Positions 17,781-27,113 of a stretch of 64,000 nt of DNA are shown in pieces (position 1 is the first letter of the stretch; each line of letters starts with the position of its first letter). The DNA is from JAEUOS01 sp031423955 (GTDB lineage: Bacteria; Pseudomonadota; Gammaproteobacteria; Burkholderiales; JAEUOS01): NCBI GenBank assembly GCA_031423955.1, contig JANPGJ010000162.1, positions 1 to 64,000 of the forward strand, in the 5' to 3' direction. A program made the position numbers and the translations under genes. The notes below the pieces were generated by a model. The model searched no databases and was not told where the DNA came from. It saw nothing but the letters and a program-made list of their open reading frames with translations.

Positions 17781-18470
17781 CTAGAGCCGAACCACCATTT
17801 GCAGGGTGACCTGCGTATTGGAATTGCCGCCGAAGCCGCGTGCGGTCACGCGGTAGTGGTACTTCGGGCATCCGGCACCGCCCAGTGAGGACAGGCTATC
17901 TGGCGTGCACAGAGCCTCGATGATGTATTGCGGTTGTTGGGTCGCCAGTTTGATCAGCAAATCGCTGCCGGCCGTGGTCGGAAACTTTGCGTCGCCATTG
18001 CCCAGGGTATAGGTGCCGAAGCTCACCGGGTTCACCGCATTGGCGCCGCTGTTGCTCCAGTTGGATATGTTGAACTGCAGATACTTGGGCGGGCTGCCGA
18101 CCGGCACCGCCCCGGTCGTGGGCAGGCAAAGACCGGTTGGCGCGCAACTGCCAACCGTGCCGGCGTTGTTGCCGAAGTTAGTGGCACCGGAGATCGGCGG
18201 GGTGCGTACCGCACACCCGGTGGCCCCGGGTGCGCAAACGCCGTTGATGTCGTACCAGGCGTCACGCAAGGCCGCTTCGGCCGCCTGCAGAGCGTTACCG
18301 GTGTCGCGTACATTGCCCGACATGCGCTCTTCTGCGGTGGTCGACTGCAGCGACGAGACCCCGAGCATGGTGATGATCAGGAGGAACAGCAGCGCCACCA
18401 CCAGCACCGCGCCGGACTGTCGGCGCCGCGCGGGGCTGCGTTGGGCGCCCGCTCGGAGTGCCTGGTTCAT
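17781..18470 (-). CDS. pilX: PilX minor pilin
   Basis: A 229-residue protein with the PilX N-terminal pattern SGAVLVVALLFLLIITMLG followed by TTAEERMSGNVRDTGNALQAAEAALRDA. The conserved PilX helix AAEAALRDA is clear. Like other PilX proteins it has a non-classical prepilin start (G|AVLV). It joins the minor-pilin complex with PilV, PilW and PilY1. Its ATG overlaps the stop of pilW (ATGA), indicating coupled translation. Confidence 0.9.
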   Translation of the reverse strand: MNQALRAGAQRSPARRRQSGAVLVVALLFLLIITMLGVSSLQSTTAEERMSGNVRDTGNALQAAEAALRDAWYDINGVCAPGATGCAVRTPPISGATNFGNNAGTVGSCAPTGLCLPTTGAVPVGSPPKYLQFNISNWSNSGANAVNPVSFGTYTLGNGDAKFPTTAGSDLLIKLATQQPQYIIEALCTPDSLSSLGGAGCPKYHYRVTARGFGGNSNTQVTLQMVVRL

Positions 18471-19330
18471 ATGGTGCGATTCCGCAGGTTGATGGTGGTT
18501 TGCAGCACACGCCGCACGAAGCGGTCGGTGTAGGTGTAGTTGACACCCGCCAGGTTGTAGACAATGGTCGCAACGCTCGGATTGGAAGCGGTCGGCGAAC
18601 GCATCAGCAGCCAGACGCGGACGCTGACGATGGTGTCGATATCGGCCACATCGTTGATGCGCACATAGGCATTGGCGGCACCGTCGTTGTCGGTATCAAC
18701 GCCATATAGAATCTGCATGTTGTCGACGTCGGCAACCAGTTCATTTGTCGCCGGCCACGTGACGCCGCCGTCGGTGCTGCAAAAAAGCGAGCTGGAGAGC
18801 GTGCCATCGGGCTTGGTCACCGGTCGAATGGCGAAGCTGCTGACTGCGGTCACGCCGTAGTCGATGGAGTTGCCGAAACAATCGACCACTGAACCGTCGG
18901 CGGTGGTTGGCGGCGCGACACCGGTGCCCATGCCTTCATAGCGAACCGTCACGGTGTCGGGCACCACCGCCGGAGACGAGGCGGTCGGGGCGGTCGGGTT
19001 GGTGCCACTGGGCAGACCGTTTGTCGTGACGTTGTTGGCGCCGATGACCGCAGGTGTTGTTGCCTTCGGAAAAAGCGAGTTCGGATCCTGGCCCGTATTG
19101 TTGCGGTAGCCGGCCATGCGGATGGTGCGTGTCAGGACCTGCGTCGCATAGCGCATGTTTTCCTGGATGCGCGCGGCATCATCCTGGCTGGTAAAACTTT
19201 GGCGCGATCCCACGAATACCTGGCCGATCACCAGCGAAATGATCAAGCCGATCGCCACAGCGACCATGAATTCGACGATTGTGAAGCCGCGCAGCGAGGC
19301 GCGAGAGGTGGGTGGGTGGCTGCGCATCAT
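18467..19330 (-). CDS. pilW: PilW minor pilin
   Basis: A 287-residue prepilin. The leader ends in RASLRG and the mature protein begins FTIVEFMVAVAIGLIISLVIG, with Glu at +5. This is followed by SRQSFTSQDDAARIQENMRYATQ, the typical PilW helix. The start was chosen at 19330, where ATG overlaps the stop of pilV (ATGATG); a second ATG follows directly. The reading frame extends further upstream, but that part lies within pilV and has no pilin-like features. Confidence 0.9.
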   Translation of the reverse strand: MMRSHPPTSRASLRGFTIVEFMVAVAIGLIISLVIGQVFVGSRQSFTSQDDAARIQENMRYATQVLTRTIRMAGYRNNTGQDPNSLFPKATTPAVIGANNVTTNGLPSGTNPTAPTASSPAVVPDTVTVRYEGMGTGVAPPTTADGSVVDCFGNSIDYGVTAVSSFAIRPVTKPDGTLSSSLFCSTDGGVTWPATNELVADVDNMQILYGVDTDNDGAANAYVRINDVADIDTIVSVRVWLLMRSPTASNPSVATIVYNLAGVNYTYTDRFVRRVLQTTINLRNRTI

Positions 19331-19932
19331 GGAATGAAGCTGGTCATGAAAACCAGGTATTTGCCGGCCTGCGACGCGGTTGCGCGGTCGTCGATCCAGT
19401 AAATCTTGATTGAATACCGCGGGCCGACGCCGTTGCAGGCGTGGGTGATGGTACCGCCGGCATAGCTTCCCGTGCTGTTTGAGCTGTCGCGGCAAACGAT
19501 CGCCACGCCGTTGCCCAGGCGCGCCTTGACCGCTTGCTGCCATTCGTAGGAATCCTGGTCGGCCATGTCGCCGGCGGTGCACCCGGCGGTAGCCGAAGTG
19601 GCGCCGATGCAGGCGGTCTTCTGCACGATATAGGGGCTGCCGGCCGCGGCGACATCGCCGATCGGCCGGTTGTAGTTGCCACCACCGGCCACGATGTCCG
19701 CAAGCGCCACCCCGGCTTCGTTCGAACGCATGCGATCAATCATGTCGCTCGCCAACTGCGTGGCGATCGAGCGCTGCTGCGAACTGTGGGTGAACTGGAT
19801 GCCGACAACCATCAACCCGGCAATGCCGAGCAACCCGAAGGCGAGAATCACCACCGCCACCAGGACTTCGGTGAGCGTGAAACCCGCTTGCCGCGCCCGG
19901 GATGGCGCATCGAGAGGACGGTTTGGTCGCAT
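19327..19932 (-). CDS. pilV: PilV minor pilin
   Basis: A 201-residue prepilin with the processing site QAG|FTLTEVLVAVVILAFGLLG, Glu at +5, then the PilV-like stretch QRSIATQLASDMIDRMRSNEAG. The ATG at 19932 is 4 bp after the fimT stop. The four cysteines further on may form disulphides. It forms part of the minor-pilin priming complex. Confidence 0.9.
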   Translation of the reverse strand: MRPNRPLDAPSRARQAGFTLTEVLVAVVILAFGLLGIAGLMVVGIQFTHSSQQRSIATQLASDMIDRMRSNEAGVALADIVAGGGNYNRPIGDVAAAGSPYIVQKTACIGATSATAGCTAGDMADQDSYEWQQAVKARLGNGVAIVCRDSSNSTGSYAGGTITHACNGVGPRYSIKIYWIDDRATASQAGKYLVFMTSFIP

Positions 19933-19936
19933 GAGC

Positions 19937-20521
19937 TTAGAGGCAGGTGGTGGCATTGACCGTTTGCACGCGGCCCAGCGCATTGATGGTGATCGAACGC
20001 CCGGTCACGCCGGTGCCATTGGGATAAGGGCAAAGCGTAATGGTCTTCGCCTCGTCGATCACGCCGATTGATCGAAAACTGATGGAGGTCGCGCCGCTGA
20101 CCGACGTCAGCGTGATGCGTACCGACGAGTACACCGCTTCCTTGACGCGCAACAAGGGTTCGGTGGTACCGGCGGTGTTGCGCTGTGGCGGCGTAACGCC
20201 GTCGGCGTCGACGAAGCTGATCCAGCCACCCGCCAGATTGCCACCCGACAGGCAGGTATTCTGGTCGGTACTGGCGCAAAGAACCACCCGTTGGGAGCGC
20301 TTCGATGCCTCACTGCGCGACAGCGCGATATCGCTCAGCAGGTCGCTGGTTACCGAACGCAATTGATTGGCGATGATCATGGTGCGCAGCGAGGGCGCCG
20401 CGATGGTGATCAAAGCGCCAATGATCACTACCACGATCATCAGTTCGATAATGGTGAAACCGCGCATCCCGCGCCTGGCCACGCGAGTCGCCGCGGGATG
20501 GCCGGGCGAATTTCGGGCCAT
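19937..20521 (-). CDS. fimT: FimT/GspH-family pseudopilin
   Basis: A prepilin of about 194 residues with RG|FTIIELMIVVVIIGALITIAA and the GspH/FimT stretch SDIALSRSEASKRSQRVVLC. It is the first gene of the minor-pilin operon, so its promoter must lie in the 388-bp region upstream. Starts at 20521 (chosen) and 20467 are both possible; neither has a strong ribosome-binding site. FimT homologues serve in pilus assembly, and some bind DNA during natural transformation; which applies here is unknown. Confidence 0.86.
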   Translation of the reverse strand: MARNSPGHPAATRVARRGMRGFTIIELMIVVVIIGALITIAAPSLRTMIIANQLRSVTSDLLSDIALSRSEASKRSQRVVLCASTDQNTCLSGGNLAGGWISFVDADGVTPPQRNTAGTTEPLLRVKEAVYSSVRITLTSVSGATSISFRSIGVIDEAKTITLCPYPNGTGVTGRSITINALGRVQTVNATTCL

Positions 20522-20909
20522 CGGGCCGCGATAAATGACTTGCTCATTCACATGCCGGCAAGGTCGCTTTCCCGGTTCGGTGCCGCAATGCTCGCGGAGT
20601 TGCATGGACTGCCGTTTCCATTTCCTTTTCGCAGCTTGCTAAGATACCGGGTGCGCAAGCCATCGCAATCGTCCCAGGATAAGTGGACAGCGGGAGCCGA
20701 CAAACGGATGGAATTGGCGCGATAGTCCGATTTGGCGGAACGCGCATGTATGCGAGGCCGTGATTGGGCCCGTCGGACAGGGCTGCTTTGGCGCCGTCGA
20801 GGCGATTGCTTGCCACTTCACTTGGATCCGGATCGTTCGAGCATGTTGTGCCGTCGCAAACATGAAATGACGGTTCGTTTGCCCTTGTGATGATGAGTGG
20901 ACGCCGTAA
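20522..20909. other. Divergent intergenic region, fimT / glycosyltransferase
   Basis: 388 bp without a convincing gene. Short frames exist on both strands but lack ribosome-binding sites and recognisable peptides. It should hold promoters for the minor-pilin operon (leftward) and the glycosyltransferase gene (rightward); I see no near-consensus sigma70 or sigma54 site. Confidence 0.5.
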
Positions 20910-22169
20910 TTGGCCCAAGTTCCTCGTTTCGAGCGGGTGTCGGCGGGTTTGCGGAGAGGAGCTGCGTTGCGGATCGTGTGCGCATGGGAACTGGGTGGCG
21001 GACTTGGCCATCTCGGTCGTATCGCCCCATGGGCTGATGCCCTGAATGCGCGTGGCGTCGCGCCGGTACTCGCGATACGCGACCTGCGTGCTGCCGCGGA
21101 CGCCAAGTCATTCGCGCACGGCGTGGTGATGCAGGCGCCTGTGTTGCTGCATGGGCCGCATGCTGCGGGGTTCGATGCGAGCTCTTATGCTGAGTTGCTG
21201 TTGAACGCCGGTTATGGCAATCCGGCGACGCTTGCCATGCTTGTGCGGGCCTGGCGGAATCTGCTGGACGCAAGCGGTGCGCGGGCGCTGATTGCCGAGC
21301 ATGCGCCGACGGCGATTCTTGCTGCACGCATGATGGGGATTCCGGTGCTCCATCTTGGTGACGGATTCACGATACCCCCTTCCGGTACGCTTGCATTTGG
21401 CGATCACGCATCGCAGCAGTCGACGCGATTTTCGCGTGCTGCGGAGCTGGTGCTTGACAGCGTCAATCAGGTCCTTGCCAGCGAGTCCGAACCGCCGATC
21501 GCCAGCCTCGACGGTTTGTTGCAAGCTGACATCGTCGTGTTGGCCACATTCAAAGAGCTCGATCACTACCGTCCTTGTCGACGAGACATTGACTATGCAG
21601 GGCATTTCGGGTCCGGGATGCGGGAGGCGTTTGAATGGGCGGAGATTCCGGTGCCTAGAGTCCTTGCATATCTCAAACCGACCGAGCCAGGATTTGAAGC
21701 AACGGTCGACCTGCTGGGACGCTTGCCGACGCAAACCCATATCTATGCATCTGGTCTGACGCGCGCCAATACGTCCGCCAGCGGCCTTGGCTTGAATTGG
21801 TCGCCACGACCTTTGCCGGCTATCGCGGCGATGGCCGGTTGCGACATCGTGATCTGTCATGCCGGACACGGCATGACGTGCGCGTCCCTGCTGGCTGGCA
21901 AGCCGTTGCTGATGCTGCCGACGGCTCACGAGCAGTTACTGACTGCACGCAACGTTGCAGAGTTGGGCGCAGGTGCCTGGGTGCAACCGACGCATGACGC
22001 AAGACCGATCAAGCGAGCGCTTGTCCGCTGTATCGAAGACACAAGGATTCACGACGCTGCGGCTGGCTTTCGCGACCGTTACGCCAATGCCGTGCCGACA
22101 ATGACCGCTCGCCTGGCAGAATGCGCCGATCGATTGGTGGGGCTTGCCAAGTCCGGTGGGCGGAGCTAG
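20910..22169 (+). CDS. GT-B fold glycosyltransferase (UGT/MGT-like)
   Basis: A protein of about 400-419 residues. The N-terminal half begins RIVCAWELGGGLGHLGRI, the glycine-rich acceptor domain of GT-B enzymes. The C-terminal half contains CDIVICHAGHGMTCASLLAG then PLLMLPTAHEQLLTARNVAE, equivalent to the nucleotide-sugar binding signature of the UGT/macrolide-glycosyltransferase family. The start is uncertain: TTG at 20910, with GTG and TTG codons further in. Its place beside the pilin operon makes pilin or surface glycosylation possible, but that is only context. The next gene begins 37 bp after its stop. Confidence 0.8.
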   Translation: MAQVPRFERVSAGLRRGAALRIVCAWELGGGLGHLGRIAPWADALNARGVAPVLAIRDLRAAADAKSFAHGVVMQAPVLLHGPHAAGFDASSYAELLLNAGYGNPATLAMLVRAWRNLLDASGARALIAEHAPTAILAARMMGIPVLHLGDGFTIPPSGTLAFGDHASQQSTRFSRAAELVLDSVNQVLASESEPPIASLDGLLQADIVVLATFKELDHYRPCRRDIDYAGHFGSGMREAFEWAEIPVPRVLAYLKPTEPGFEATVDLLGRLPTQTHIYASGLTRANTSASGLGLNWSPRPLPAIAAMAGCDIVICHAGHGMTCASLLAGKPLLMLPTAHEQLLTARNVAELGAGAWVQPTHDARPIKRALVRCIEDTRIHDAAAGFRDRYANAVPTMTARLAECADRLVGLAKSGGRS

Positions 22170-22206
22170 ATTAAAAGCTGGTGGTATTCTGAATACGGGA
22201 AATCCG

Positions 22207-22587
22207 ATGAAAATTTCAATGTTGCAAAAGGTGGAAAGGCCCGCGCTTGGGCAATTGAGCAAGGCGATGGCGAACGCCGGTTTGCTTGTTGCGGCCATGG
22301 CGCTCCCGGCAGCAGCGGTAGCTCGAACCGATTCGGCGAGGCAGTCAACAAGTATGGTTGACGCGCCTCTTTTGTACATTGCACAAAGCACTATGGACTA
22401 TGGCAACTATCCTGGTGCCCGACCACCATCCCAGCCGTCGGCCGGCAGTTCTGCCAACCCGAGCGGGGTGGTTCAAGGGGCTGGCGGCGGACAAGGTGTT
22501 GCTGTCACGCCTTCATCAAATCGTGGCGAACAACCGGGTGGCGGGCCAGCCAAACCGGCTCCGGACAGTCGCAATTCCGCTCGCTAA
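22207..22587 (+). CDS. Small exported Pro/Gly/Ser-rich protein of unknown function
   Basis: I do not recognise this 126-residue protein. It has a basic N terminus, a hydrophobic stretch ANAGLLVAAMALPAAAVA that looks like a signal peptide ending in AVA, then a low-complexity tail rich in Gly, Pro, Ser and Asn without cysteines. The ATG at 22207 follows a weak CGGGA. It lies 37 bp after the glycosyltransferase and is probably cotranscribed. It may be an exported substrate or a disordered envelope protein. Confidence 0.5.
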   Translation: MKISMLQKVERPALGQLSKAMANAGLLVAAMALPAAAVARTDSARQSTSMVDAPLLYIAQSTMDYGNYPGARPPSQPSAGSSANPSGVVQGAGGGQGVAVTPSSNRGEQPGGGPAKPAPDSRNSAR

Positions 22588-22864
22588 GTCGGAAGAATCC
22601 AGGCAGTAACGGCTGGCGTGAGTAGGCAGCGAAGCGCTGCACGCATATGGCACGCCGGGATAGTTGCATTGATTCGCATGGGGTCAATCGCCGACCGCAA
22701 TTAGCGACTCTACGCGAGCATGGCACTCATGCCCGCTTGGTCGCAGCGGGCCTATCTCCTGGAATCAGGAGGTACCGATTGCGCGGCCGCCTGCCGCGTG
22801 TTCATTTTCGTGACTTGTTGCGATCGCTCCCCCGATTCTGCTTGATTCTGACGCGAAGCTATCG

Positions 22865-24446
22865 ATGTCGCTCGAGACCAAGCGGCCATTCAATGCGTTG
22901 GCATATGCCGCTGCAGACGTCAGTGTTACCCGTCGCGCCAACGGCGAAGTCATTCTGCAGTCGACACATGCCTTGCCGGCATTTCCGCGCTGTGTTGGAG
23001 ACTGGCTTGATTACTGGGCCGAATGCGCGCCCGAGCGCGTCTTCATGGCCGAACGGCGTGCCGCCGGGTGGCGAACTCTCACCTATGGCCAGGCACTTGT
23101 CGCGGTCCGCTCGCTCGGTTGCGCCCTGCTTGCCCGCGGCCTCTCGGTCAGCCGTCCGGTAGCGATCCTCTCCGACAACAGCGTCGATCACGCCCTTCTG
23201 TCCTATGCCTGTCAATACGTCGTCATACCGGTGGCGCCGATTTCGCAGGCCTATTCGCTGATGTCGAAAGACTATGCCAAGCTCAAGGCGATCTTCGCAT
23301 TGCTGGAGCCGGGTCTGGTTTATGTTGGTCACGAGGCGCGCTTCTCCGCGCCGATCGCCAGTCTTGCCGACTTCGATTTCGAGTTGCTGGCAAGCCGCCC
23401 GGCAGGCCGCGCGCCAACGGCGGTACGCTTTACATTGATGAAGGAAAACCGGCGCCCGGACTGATCGAGATTACGGTCGCCAACCTGCGCGAGCTTGCGC
23501 CGACCATGTATTTGAACGTGCCACGCGGCTTCGACATGCTTCTGCCCTACCTCGAAACCGATGGTGTATTGCGCAAGCGCTTCTTTTCGCGCCTGAAACT
23601 GATCTTCTACGCCGGCGCGGCGTTGCCGCCTTCGCTATGGTCGCGGTTGGAAACGCTCGGTGTGGCAGAAACCGGCCATCGCGTGCGCATGATTTCGGCG
23701 TGGGGCTCGACTGAAACCGCGCCGATGGCGACTTGCGTGCACTTCGACATAGACAAGGCCGGAGTGATCGGCAATCCGGCGCCGGGTACCTCGCTCAAGC
23801 TGATCCCGGTCGGCTAATCGGAAGGCAAAAGGAAATTCGAAATTCGGGTCAAGGGCCCGAATGTCACTCCCGGGTACTGGAAGCGCGACGACCTCACACG
23901 CGCCGCGTTCGATGCGGAAGGTTATTACAGGATCGGCGACGCCGTGCGCTTCGCTGACGAGAACGACCTGGCGCGCGGCATCGAATTCGCCGGTCGCGTG
24001 GCGGAGGAATTCAAACTGAGTTCCGGTACCTGGGTGCATACCGGCGCGTTGCGCGTGAAGGCGATCGCGGCGATGGCGCCGGCGGTCCAGGATCTGGTTC
24101 TTACCGGTCATGATGCCGCCGATGTCGGTTTCCTGATCTTTCCGAATGTTGCAGCCTGCCGCCAGCTTGCGACTGGTCTGGCGGTCGATGCGTCGCCAGC
24201 CCAGGTGCTGGCGCATGCCGATGTGCGCGCCGCCATCGCCCATGGAATGCCGCCCTCAGAGCGGGAGGAGGTGGCAGTTCCACGTTTGCGCCGCGCGCGC
24301 TGCTGCTCCTGGAACCGCCGAATATCGATGCGGGGGAAATTACCGACAAGGGATACATTAACCAGCGTGCCGTACTGGTTCGCCGGCAGGCGCTGGTACA
24401 GGCACTGCATGCCGACCCGCCGTCGGAGGACGTGATTTGTATCTGA
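22865..24446 (+). pseudogene. fcs: Decayed feruloyl-CoA synthase
   Basis: Remains of an acyl-CoA synthetase of the feruloyl-CoA synthase type. Residues from the ATG at 22865 read well (AERRAAGWRTLTYGQALVAV) to about 23420. The frame then shifts and resumes at NGGTLYIDEGKPAPGL, so the middle part with the AMP-binding loop (SGSTG) is missing. A TAA at 23815 interrupts the second frame, which continues to about 24270. A second shift leads to the family C terminus GEITDKGYINQRAVL and a TGA at 24444. Two frameshifts, one stop and an internal deletion make it non-functional. A working copy would activate ferulate for side-chain removal. Confidence 0.85.
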
Positions 24447-24660
24447 TGGCCGCGACCGCTTCCGGTTGCGCCGGCAGTGGAACAACTCGACGATCTCCGG
24501 GCGCGATCGTTGACGTGGTTGTCGCGGCCGTCATGCGGCGGCATCCATCATGGCGGAATGGAGTCACTGCGGGTGGCACGGAATATCCCGCATAGCAAGT
24601 AGAATCAGGCCCCGCGCATTCGAAGCCGGAATTTTTCTTGCCAAACGCCAGGTCGCCTGC

Positions 24661-25998
24661 ATGTCCAAGAGCATGATCAACGAAACCCATGATGCCAAGC
24701 TGAAAAGCTGGGTTGACGCCGCCAATGACGGCAAAACCGATTTTCCGCTGCAGAATCTGGCACTCGGGGTATTTCGCCGGGCCGGGAAAAACGAGGATTT
24801 TCGTGGCGGTGTGGCCATTGGTGACCAGATTCTCGATCTGGCGGCGGCGGCACGCGCCGGTTTGTTCTCCGGCGATGCCGCGGAGGCCGCCACCCTGGCT
24901 TCCGGTTCGACGCTCAATGCCTTGATGGGGGCGGATCCGGCGCTGTCTACCGCGCTGCGCCTGGCGTTGTCGCGCGTCCTGCGCGCCGGCAGTGCACTCG
25001 AAGGCCGCGCTCGCGCCTGCCTGCTGCCAATGAAGGATGCGGAGATGGGCATGCCGGCGACGATCGGCGATTTCACTGATTTTTTCTCGTCGGTGTTTCA
25101 TGCCACCAACACCGGGGGCATGTTTCGACCCGACAATCCCTTGCTGCCCAACTACAAGCATGTGCCGATCGCATATCACGGCCGCGCTTCCAGCGTGCGG
25201 ATCGGATCCCTGGCGGCGCCGCAGGCATTTCCACGACCGCTCGGCCAGACCAAGCCGGCCGATGCCCCGGGCCCGTTGTTCGGGCCGAGCAAGCGCCTCG
25301 ATTACGAACTTGAAGTCGGGATCTGGATCGGACGCGGCAACCCATTGGGGTCGCGCATCGGTATCGACGATGCCGAGACACATATATTTGGCTTGAACCT
25401 GCTTAACGACTGGTCAGCGCGCGAAATTCAGGGCTGGGAGTATCAACCCTTGGGCCCGTTTCTGGGCAAGAATTTCGCGACCACGATTTCACCCTGGATC
25501 GTGACACTGGACGCGCTCGCACCCTATCGGGCGCCGGTCTTCACGCGGCCGGCGGATGATCCGCAGCCGATGGCCTATCTCGACAGCGAACGCAATCGCA
25601 GCGCGGGCGGGCTCGACATGCAGCTTGAAGCGCTGCTGCTGACCGCCGGCATGCGCGCTGCGGGCGCTGCGCCGGTGCGCCTGTCGGCATCGAATTTCAA
25701 GGATTCGTACTGGACCATGGCGCAGTTTGTCACCCACCACACGGTTGGCGGCTGCAACCTGCAGTCCGGCGATTTGTTCGGCAGCGGCACCCAATCCGGG
25801 CCCACCCGTGATCAATTCGGGTCGATGCTGGAACTGTCCTGGGGCGGCAAAAATCCGATCGACCTGGGCAATGGGGAAAAGCGCACCTTCCTCGAAGACG
25901 GCGATACCCTGATTCTCAGGGGCGCCTGCGTGCGCGACGGATTCGCGCGCATCGGATTCGGCGAAGCCGCCGGCACCGTGCTACCCGCGATTCCCTGA
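24661..25998 (+). CDS. fahA: Fumarylacetoacetase
   Basis: A 445-residue enzyme with an N-terminal SH3-like domain and a C-terminal FAH hydrolase domain. Visible active-site elements are DFTDFFSSVFHATNTG (catalytic His), YELEVGIWIG (metal-binding Glu pair), LNDWSAREIQGWEYQPLGPF (metal Asp) and SGPTRDQFGSMLELSWGG. It hydrolyses fumarylacetoacetate to fumarate and acetoacetate at the end of tyrosine/homogentisate breakdown; close paralogues act on fumarylpyruvate. No homogentisate dioxygenase is nearby. Downstream is a gentisate-type dioxygenase, so a role in gentisate breakdown is also possible. Start at 24661; an in-frame ATG lies at 24673. Confidence 0.88.
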   Translation: MSKSMINETHDAKLKSWVDAANDGKTDFPLQNLALGVFRRAGKNEDFRGGVAIGDQILDLAAAARAGLFSGDAAEAATLASGSTLNALMGADPALSTALRLALSRVLRAGSALEGRARACLLPMKDAEMGMPATIGDFTDFFSSVFHATNTGGMFRPDNPLLPNYKHVPIAYHGRASSVRIGSLAAPQAFPRPLGQTKPADAPGPLFGPSKRLDYELEVGIWIGRGNPLGSRIGIDDAETHIFGLNLLNDWSAREIQGWEYQPLGPFLGKNFATTISPWIVTLDALAPYRAPVFTRPADDPQPMAYLDSERNRSAGGLDMQLEALLLTAGMRAAGAAPVRLSASNFKDSYWTMAQFVTHHTVGGCNLQSGDLFGSGTQSGPTRDQFGSMLELSWGGKNPIDLGNGEKRTFLEDGDTLILRGACVRDGFARIGFGEAAGTVLPAIP

Positions 25999-26074
25999 GG
26001 CCAGAGCACAGGGTTGAGCCGCAGCTAGGCAGCGGATCTGACGCGTTCGTCCAGATCGCCTTCCCGAGGGCTCC

Positions 26075-26944
26075 TCAGGTGCGAAACTCGGGGATATCCG
26101 GCTTCGAGCCCCACATGCAGAATGAACTCGCGGTGAACGGGAATTGCCGCGGCGCCTCATTTTCGTCGGTCACCAGACGCACGCCGCAGGAGTATTCATA
26201 GACCATGCCATCCGGACCTTCGAAGTAAAGAAATCGCGCGCCGGAGGTCGGGTGCCGACCCGGACCAAAGACGATGCGAATCCCTTTCTCGCGCAGGAAA
26301 TAAGCCGAGCGCATGATGTCATCGACCTCGGCGACCTGATGATTGATGTGCTGCACGCCAGGAAAGGTCGAGGGAAACAGGGCGATTTTGTGATGTACCT
26401 GATCGATCCTCAGCAACGCCGCCTGGCCGATGCGGTCCGACACGCGGGCTGACAGCACCTGGGTCCAGAAGACTTCGTCGCGCAGCGCGTCGGTGGTGCG
26501 CAAGCCGATATGTGAAAAGCCGGTGATACCGGCATCGCGCGAGGGAAAATAGCGGGTGCCGCAAAATTGCGGGCGCACCGCGAGGTCAATCGGGTTGCCG
26601 CTGGGGTCGCGGAAATTGATGAAGTCGGCAACACCGCGCGCCTCCGCCTCTGCCGGCGTGCCGCGCCGCACAGCATGACCCAGACGTTCGAGTTCGCCGG
26701 CGGCGGCATCAAGTTCGGCGCTTCCGGCGACTTCGAAACCGGCGGTGTGTTCGAGCGGATCGCCCTCAAAGTAGCAGAGCGTATGCGCGCGCGCGTCGCT
26801 GCGGAAATACAGGGACTGGCCTTGCTTGGGATTGCCAATTGCAGCAACGGCTTCGAGGCCCAGGATGGTACGTGCGTAGCGCGACGCGCTTTCCAGATCG
26901 CGCGTGCCGAGGCGAACGTAGATGATGTCTTTCAGGTTGATCAT
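26075..26944 (-). CDS. VOC-family extradiol ring-cleavage dioxygenase (type I)
   Basis: A 289-residue protein with two vicinal-oxygen-chelate modules. The C-terminal module has the expected iron ligands: His in GFSHIGLRTTDA, His in PGVQHINHQV, and Glu in DGMVYEYSCG. This fits catechol-type extradiol dioxygenases such as 2,3-dihydroxybiphenyl or 2,3-dihydroxy-p-cumate dioxygenases, which cleave a catechol next to the hydroxyls. The true substrate cannot be read from sequence. It is divergent from the SDR gene, sharing a 169-bp regulatory region, and convergent with fahA. Confidence 0.8.
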   Translation of the reverse strand: MINLKDIIYVRLGTRDLESASRYARTILGLEAVAAIGNPKQGQSLYFRSDARAHTLCYFEGDPLEHTAGFEVAGSAELDAAAGELERLGHAVRRGTPAEAEARGVADFINFRDPSGNPIDLAVRPQFCGTRYFPSRDAGITGFSHIGLRTTDALRDEVFWTQVLSARVSDRIGQAALLRIDQVHHKIALFPSTFPGVQHINHQVAEVDDIMRSAYFLREKGIRIVFGPGRHPTSGARFLYFEGPDGMVYEYSCGVRLVTDENEAPRQFPFTASSFCMWGSKPDIPEFRT

Positions 26945-27113
26945 GCGGGCATGTGGCGGTTTGCTGCCTGAATGGGCGGAACAGGGAGTGTAGCGCGCCG
27001 GGTCGCGCGACATGCGGCGGCCGACGTGCGCCGCGCCAACCGTTAAAATTTCGATTTGCGGGGTCGAGCGGCGGGGCGCGCACCAGCGCACAACAACGAT
27101 GAGGATTCAGGCG

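Noticed and set aside
24574..24591. TGGCAC-like sequence resembling a sigma54 promoter before fahA
   Set aside because: The GG to GC distance is too long for a -24/-12 promoter.
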